Position numbers and translations under genes: made by a program. The notes below the pieces were generated by a model, which had not been told where the DNA came from, made no database searches, and was given only the letters and a program-made list of their open reading frames with translations. From positions 1 to 33,325 of the forward strand of contig CANJID010000044.1 in the NCBI GenBank assembly GCA_947474395.1: 33,325 nucleotides of DNA, read 5' to 3'. Below, piece by piece: positions 30,435 to 33,325 of this stretch (position 1 is the stretch's first letter; the number at the start of each line of letters is the position of its first letter). This stretch comes from Caulobacterales bacterium. Lineage in GTDB: Bacteria > Pseudomonadota > Alphaproteobacteria > Caulobacterales > Caulobacteraceae.

Positions 30435-31199
30435 TTAACGGGAGAGGCCGCCGTCCATGGTCAGGGTCCCGCCCGAGGTGTAGCCGGAGCGCGGCGAAGC
30501 CAGGAACGCCACCAGATCGGCCACCTCTTCCGGCTTGCCGGGGCGCCCGAACGGCATGTCGGTGGTCAGGTCCAGCCAGCGGTCGGCGTCGCCGAACTTT
30601 TCCCTCGCCTGCTCGCGCAGCCTAGTCTCCATCCGGTCGGTGGCGGTGGCGCCGGGATTGATCCCCGCCGCCCGCATGCCGTCCGCCGTGGCCGCCCGCC
30701 CCAGGGCTTTTGTGAAGGCCACCAGGGCGGCATTGCCCATGGCCCCGCAGATGTAGTCGGGGTTCAGCCACTCGGCCGCCGCCCCGATGACGTTGACGAT
30801 CACCCCGCGCCTCGCCTTCAGCGCCGGCCAGAAGGCGCGGCACATGGAGACGTAGCCGAACACCTTCAGGTCCCAGGCCGCCCGCCAGGTTGCGTCGTCG
30901 ATCGCCAGGATGCCCCCACGGGGGATCGCCCCGGCGTTATTGACCAGGATGTCGAGGGCGCCGACCTCGGCGGCCACCCGCTCGATCTCGTCCTGGCGCG
31001 ACAGGTCCGCCGGCAGGGCTGTGGCCGAGACCTGGAACCGCCCCCGGATATCCGCCGCCGCCGCTTCCAGCGCCTCCACCGAGCGCGCCACCAGGACGAC
31101 GTCGCAACCCTCCTCCGCCAGCCGCAACGCCACTGCGCGGCCGATGCCCTTGGAAGCGCCCGTGATCAGGGCGCGCTTGCCGGTCAGGTTCAGGTCCAT
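30435..31199 (-). CDS. SDR-family protein lacking the canonical YxxxK active site
   Basis: A 254-residue short-chain dehydrogenase/reductase fold protein. The cofactor motif is TGASKGIG (13-20), then DILVNNAG (83-90) and the C-terminal GTLTMDGGLSR typical of FabG-type enzymes. The usual catalytic Ser is absent from NVIGAAAEW, and the YxxxK position reads Y149-ICG-A153, so the Lys is missing. Still, the segment YICGAMGNAALVAFTKALGR is like that of an SDR subgroup I recall as having YIxGSAGNAAL. It may be a divergent enzyme or a non-catalytic one. The ATG at 31197-31199 has AGAGGA upstream. Convergent with the gene ending at 30430. Confidence 0.88.
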   Translation of the reverse strand: MDLNLTGKRALITGASKGIGRAVALRLAEEGCDVVLVARSVEALEAAAADIRGRFQVSATALPADLSRQDEIERVAAEVGALDILVNNAGAIPRGGILAIDDATWRAAWDLKVFGYVSMCRAFWPALKARRGVIVNVIGAAAEWLNPDYICGAMGNAALVAFTKALGRAATADGMRAAGINPGATATDRMETRLREQAREKFGDADRWLDLTTDMPFGRPGKPEEVADLVAFLASPRSGYTSGGTLTMDGGLSR

Positions 31200-31265
31200 G
31201 GGAGGTCCTCTAGCTCAGGAGGACCGCAACTTCCGCCACGTGGGCGGACCGCGCAAGGCGAGGTG

Positions 31266-31529
31266 TTACTTCCCGCCGCCGCCGGTGATTTCCTTGATCA
31301 GGGCCTGGACCACTTGCTTGCCGCCGGCGTTCCAGACCGCCTTCATGTGCTTCAGGGTCTCGCCCGCCGCGCCTTCGAAGCGCCAGTCGCAGTCGTAGAA
31401 GCGGCAGTCCCCGAACTTGGGGGCCTTGCCGCCGCTATAGACCAGGCGGCAGTCGCGGAATTCGCAGCCGTCGAACTCTTCCCCGTCCAGGACGACGGTC
31501 TCGTGGTTGTAGGCGGTGGCGGTCTGCAT
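31266..31529 (-). CDS. Small pentapeptide-repeat-like protein, 87 residues
   Basis: Not assigned to a family with confidence. 87 residues starting at ATG 31527-31529. It contains a short run of FxxCxFxxC units: FDGCEFRDCRLVYSGG, then FGDCRFYDCDWRFEG. These recall pentapeptide repeats, or the small alphaproteobacterial proteins with that pattern, but too few to form a full right-handed helix. Five cysteines are unusual for a cytoplasmic protein of this size and might bind a metal. A C-terminal helix LKHMKAVWNAGGKQVVQALI follows. TAGGAG, formed partly by the stop codon of the preceding tiny gene, serves as ribosome site, so the two are translationally coupled. Confidence 0.7.
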   Translation of the reverse strand: MQTATAYNHETVVLDGEEFDGCEFRDCRLVYSGGKAPKFGDCRFYDCDWRFEGAAGETLKHMKAVWNAGGKQVVQALIKEITGGGGK

Positions 31530-31539
31530 GGAAAAACTC

Positions 31540-31689
31540 CTAACTGTCGTCGCTGGGCGGGGCCTCGCCTCGGGCGGCCCGCTCGCGCTCGCGCTGTTCA
31601 GCCTTGGCGGCGGCCTTCTCGGCGACCTTGCGTTCCTTGGCCCGGTCCCGCTCCATCCGCTCGAAATTGTAGTTCGGCTTGCGCGCCAT
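31540..31689 (-). CDS. Very small basic/charged protein, 49 residues
   Basis: A 49-residue protein beginning MARKPNYNFERMERDRAKER at ATG 31687-31689, with GAGGAGA upstream. The rest is a single charged helix rich in Lys, Arg, Glu and Ala, ending APPSDDS. I recall similar short proteins beginning MARKPNYxFER in Caulobacterales and related alphaproteobacteria, so it is probably real and conserved, though too short for many gene finders. Possibly nucleic-acid or ribosome-associated, by charge only. Its TAG stop is followed 10 bp later by the start of the Cys-rich protein gene, forming a two-gene unit. Confidence 0.72.
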   Translation of the reverse strand: MARKPNYNFERMERDRAKERKVAEKAAAKAEQRERERAARGEAPPSDDS

Positions 31690-31909
31690 GCCGGCGATCT
31701 CCTCGTGGGGGACGGGCGCGCGGCCGGCCGGCCGGACCCGGCGGGACGGAAACGAGCGGGGGTGGTGACTTGCCTCGGTGCGGAGCCCCGGCGAGCCGAA
31801 GCCGCCCGAAAGCTCGCGCCCTACTAATCCCCAACGGGTAGGCGCGCCAGAGCCTTTTCAGGCGTCGTGTGGCGAGACCAGCCCTGGCGAAGCCAAATCG
31901 TGGGCCGGA

Positions 31910-32209
31910 TCAGGCCTTTGCCCAGGCCGACGCGGCGGGCCGGCGAAGCCCGGCGTCGGGGCGTCCGCGCGCGGCGCTGGCGAGGCAGCGCTTGACGGTC
32001 GAGACCGAGATTCCGAGGTATTGCGCGATCTCGTCGTTGGAATCGCCCTCCCGGGCGCAGACCACCACCTCCAGGGCGCGGGTCTTCAGCCGGTCGAGGT
32101 CGAGCGCCTCCAGGCCCTGCAACAGGGACGCCGAACGCCGCGTCCGGTCGCCGTAGCTGACGGCGGCGCCCATGGATGCCCCGGTCGATGGCTGCGTGCT
32201 GGTGAACAC
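31910..32209 (-). CDS. Small HTH protein (LuxR-like or sigma region 4-like)
   Basis: A 99-residue protein. Residues 40-80 contain RLKTRALEVVVCAREGDSND followed by EIAQYLGISVSTVKRCLASA, an HTH of the LuxR/GerE or sigma-70 region 4 type (the second helix EIAQYLGIS and recognition helix VSTVKRCLA). No receiver or ligand domain precedes it. The C-terminus is Ala/Arg-rich and basic. GTG 32207-32209 is the start, with GGGAGG upstream. It lies divergent from the FixJ-type regulator (about 210 bp between starts), with a palindrome between. It may be an antagonist or partner of that regulator, because both carry similar HTHs. Confidence 0.72.
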   Translation of the reverse strand: MFTSTQPSTGASMGAAVSYGDRTRRSASLLQGLEALDLDRLKTRALEVVVCAREGDSNDEIAQYLGISVSTVKRCLASAARGRPDAGLRRPAASAWAKA

Positions 32210-32315
32210 TCTCGCCTCCCTGGCCGCACTACGGCTAAGGTTCGAAATTCCCCGATAAGGCGAGCGGGCGCAATTGCACGTTCGGCCGGTTCGGCGCCCG
32301 TCCGGGATTGGAAAA

Positions 32316-32333
32316 CCTATACCTTGGTATAGG
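32316..32333. promoter_or_regulatory. Inverted-repeat operator candidate in the HTH / FixJ-type divergent promoter
   Basis: CCTATACC-TT-GGTATAGG is a perfect inverted repeat of 8 bp with a 2-bp centre, in a GC-rich intergenic stretch. It lies 86 bp before the response regulator ATG and 107 bp before the HTH gene start. This length and symmetry suit a dimeric LuxR-type or FixJ-type HTH binding site; a role in autoregulation of both genes is inferred. Confidence 0.6.
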
Positions 32334-32418
32334 CTCGTCGCGGGCAGGGGCGGGGCGTGGGGCGGAGGCTCCCGGTTCCGGACATCGGCGATTTCGGACC
32401 AAGGACTTCATTGCTGAC

Positions 32419-33036
32419 ATGAGCGACGCCTGCGTCCTCCTCGTCGAAGACGATCCCTCGATGCGGGAGGCCCTCGAGGATCTGGCGCGCTCCGTCGGCT
32501 TGACGGTGCGGTCGTTCCCATCGGTCCGGGAATTCCTCGACGCCCCCCGGCCTGACATCCCCTGCTGCGTGGTCCTCGACGTCCGCCTGCCCGGCCAGAG
32601 CGGCCTCGACCTGCAGGCCGACCTGGCGCGGGACCCGCGCGCGCCGCCGGTCATCTTCATCACCGGCCACGGGGACGTGGCCATGTCCGTCCGCGCCATG
32701 AAGGCCGGGGCCATCGAATTCCTGAGCAAGCCCTTCCGCGACCAGGACCTGCTGGACGCCGTCCAGGCGGGGCTGGAGCGCGACAGGGTCCAGCGCGACG
32801 CCTTCGCCGACCTTTCGGGCCTGCGCCATCGGCACGAGTCCCTCACGCCGCGGGAGCGGCAAGTCATGGGGCTGGTGGCCGCGGGACGCATGAACAAGCA
32901 GATCGCCGCCGATCTCGACGTGAGCGAGATCACCGTGAAGGTCCATCGCGGCCAGGTCATGCGCAAGATGCACGCCCGGTCGGTGGCCGACCTGGTGCGG
33001 ATGGCCGACAAGCTGGGGCCGGCGACGGCCGTCTGA
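32419..33036 (+). CDS. FixJ/NarL-type response regulator
   Basis: A 205-residue regulator. The receiver domain (about 1-120) has VEDDPS with acidic E10-D11-D12, phospho-acceptor D54 in CCVVLDVRLPGQSG, T in FITGHGD and K in LSKPF. The LuxR-type HTH (about 136-200) reads LTPRERQVMGLVAAGRMNKQ, then IAADLDVSEITVKVHRGQVM. The ITGHGDVxMxVxAMKAGAIEF pattern is that of the FixJ subgroup. ATG 32419 is the likely start; its only ribosome-site candidate (AAGGAC at 32401-32406) is rather distant. It is followed after 28 bp by a sensor gene that is interrupted by an insertion sequence, so the regulator may now lack its kinase. Confidence 0.92.
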   Translation: MSDACVLLVEDDPSMREALEDLARSVGLTVRSFPSVREFLDAPRPDIPCCVVLDVRLPGQSGLDLQADLARDPRAPPVIFITGHGDVAMSVRAMKAGAIEFLSKPFRDQDLLDAVQAGLERDRVQRDAFADLSGLRHRHESLTPRERQVMGLVAAGRMNKQIAADLDVSEITVKVHRGQVMRKMHARSVADLVRMADKLGPATAV

Positions 33037-33064
33037 TCGGCACGGATACGGGGACGCGCGCCGC

Positions 33065-33198
33065 ATGGTGGTGCTGGACAGGCTGCGGCTGTTCGAGAAG
33101 GCCATGCTGCCGCTCGTGCTCATGGCCGCCCTGTTCGCCGTCACCATCGGCATGGGGGTGGTCGAGCTTCACCGGACGGTCGCGTCCTACCGGGAGAC
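33065..33198 (+). pseudogene. N-terminal fragment of a membrane sensor protein, interrupted by an IS element
   Basis: ATG 33065 begins 28 bp after the response regulator stop. About 45 residues remain: VVLDRLRLFEKAMLPLVLMA, a hydrophobic membrane segment through FAVTIGMGVVELHRTV, and then the start of a periplasmic or helical region ASYRET. Such a protein right after a FixJ-type regulator would be its sensor, probably a (hybrid) histidine kinase or a 4HB-type receptor; the kinase part is not in the window. The frame is broken at 33199, where the IS begins, and then runs through IS sequence to a stop at 33316. The other half, if it survives, would be beyond the window. Confidence 0.8.
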
Positions 33199-33325
33199 TG
33201 ATCCTCCCTCGTTTCAGTGGACACCCATGCTAGCTTTTCGGAGCTGGAGAGGAGTGTCGGATGGAACGTCGTCAGCGCCGGATTTTCCCGGACGCATTCA
33301 AGCGCGAGGCCGTTGATCGGGTCTC
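33199..33325 (+). mobile_element. Left end of an IS3-family insertion sequence (partial)
   Basis: The terminus TGATCCTCCCTCGTTTCAGT is followed by GGACACC, which matches the TG...-type terminal repeats of IS3-group elements of the IS2/IS51 type. The coding frame of the first transposase gene begins 62 bases in. The element runs off the window, so its right end, length and target duplication cannot be seen. Confidence 0.8.
33261..33325 (+). CDS. IS3-family transposase OrfA, N-terminal part (truncated by window edge)
   Basis: ATG 33261 preceded by GAGAGGAG. The first 21 residues read MERRQRRIFPDAFKREAVDR and continue to the window edge. The RRIFPDAFKREAV segment is typical of the N-terminal HTH of IS3 OrfA (Tnp_1-like), which binds the terminal repeats. 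OrfB, usually reached by -1 frameshifting, would lie outside the window. Confidence 0.82.
   Translation, partial: MERRQRRIFPDAFKREAVDRV

Noticed and set aside
33199-33316. Continuation of the sensor frame through the IS to a stop.
   Set aside because: Residues after 33198 are non-homologous to a sensor; they are IS sequence read in the wrong frame.
1-33325. CRISPR arrays, tRNA and rRNA genes, riboswitches, toxin-antitoxin pairs, phage genes.
   Set aside because: No regularly spaced repeats, cloverleaf-like sequence or such protein families were seen by eye; a computed search was not possible.

Overview
The window is about 33.3 kb of very GC-rich DNA, densely packed with genes. The gene content (LldP-type lactate permease, OFA-type MFS transporters, BolA / J-domain / CobS neighbourhood, DusB, DUF6481-like and DUF6152-like proteins, DHA2 exporters, FixJ-type regulator) and the short dispersed palindromes fit an alphaproteobacterium, most likely Caulobacterales (Caulobacter or Phenylobacterium). 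This assignment is from recall of families, not from a search. Translation starts often use GTG, usually with a clear GGAG-type ribosome binding site. I saw no tRNA, rRNA, CRISPR array, prophage or plasmid replication gene. No stretch over 300 bases lacks a gene.

Layout. (1) 1-387: the right end of an insertion sequence, then the receiver-domain tail of a signalling protein that the insertion cut. (2) 457-8372: a cytochrome c, lactate permease, a modA-modE molybdenum pair, a CmcJ/NvfI-like oxygenase divergent from a GMC oxidoreductase, and an archaeal/eukaryal-type (type 3) prolyl-tRNA synthetase. (3) 8473-15723: two closely similar DHA2 drug-exporter paralogues flank a cell-housekeeping block made of a lipoprotein, a methyltransferase, BolA, a J-domain protein, CobS and two small hypothetical genes. 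(4) 15806-20311: a small membrane protein, an OFA transporter, a second MFS transporter and an amidohydrolase-2 protein that seems to have lost an internal block including a metal ligand. (5) 20381-24432: a DUF6481-like protein, DusB, a MAPEG membrane protein and a TPR-GT41 O-GlcNAc-transferase-like protein. (6) 24540-27584: a Spy-like periplasmic protein next to an OmpR-type regulator and its histidine kinase; the Spy-like protein and the kinase's periplasmic loop both carry Gly/Pro-rich collagen-like tracts. (7) 27733-31689: a hotdog thioesterase, secreted hypothetical proteins, an SDR without the usual YxxxK motif, and a two-gene unit of very small proteins. (8) 31910-33325: a small HTH protein divergent from a FixJ-type response regulator, with an 8+8 bp palindrome between them; the sensor gene behind the regulator is cut after about 45 codons by an IS3-family element that runs off the window.

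How it works together. Most of the window is ordinary chromosomal content: uptake of lactate and other organic acids, molybdate sensing, tRNA modification and charging, and envelope stress. The most unusual points are the insertion-sequence-cut signalling genes at both edges, the foreign-looking ProRS, the shared Gly/Pro-rich tracts in the Spy-like/two-component locus, the amidohydrolase with an internal deletion, and the palindromic site upstream of the FixJ-type regulator. I found no clear multi-gene system that I would call wholly new; the Spy-like/two-component locus and the FixJ/HTH locus are the best candidates for unusual regulation.
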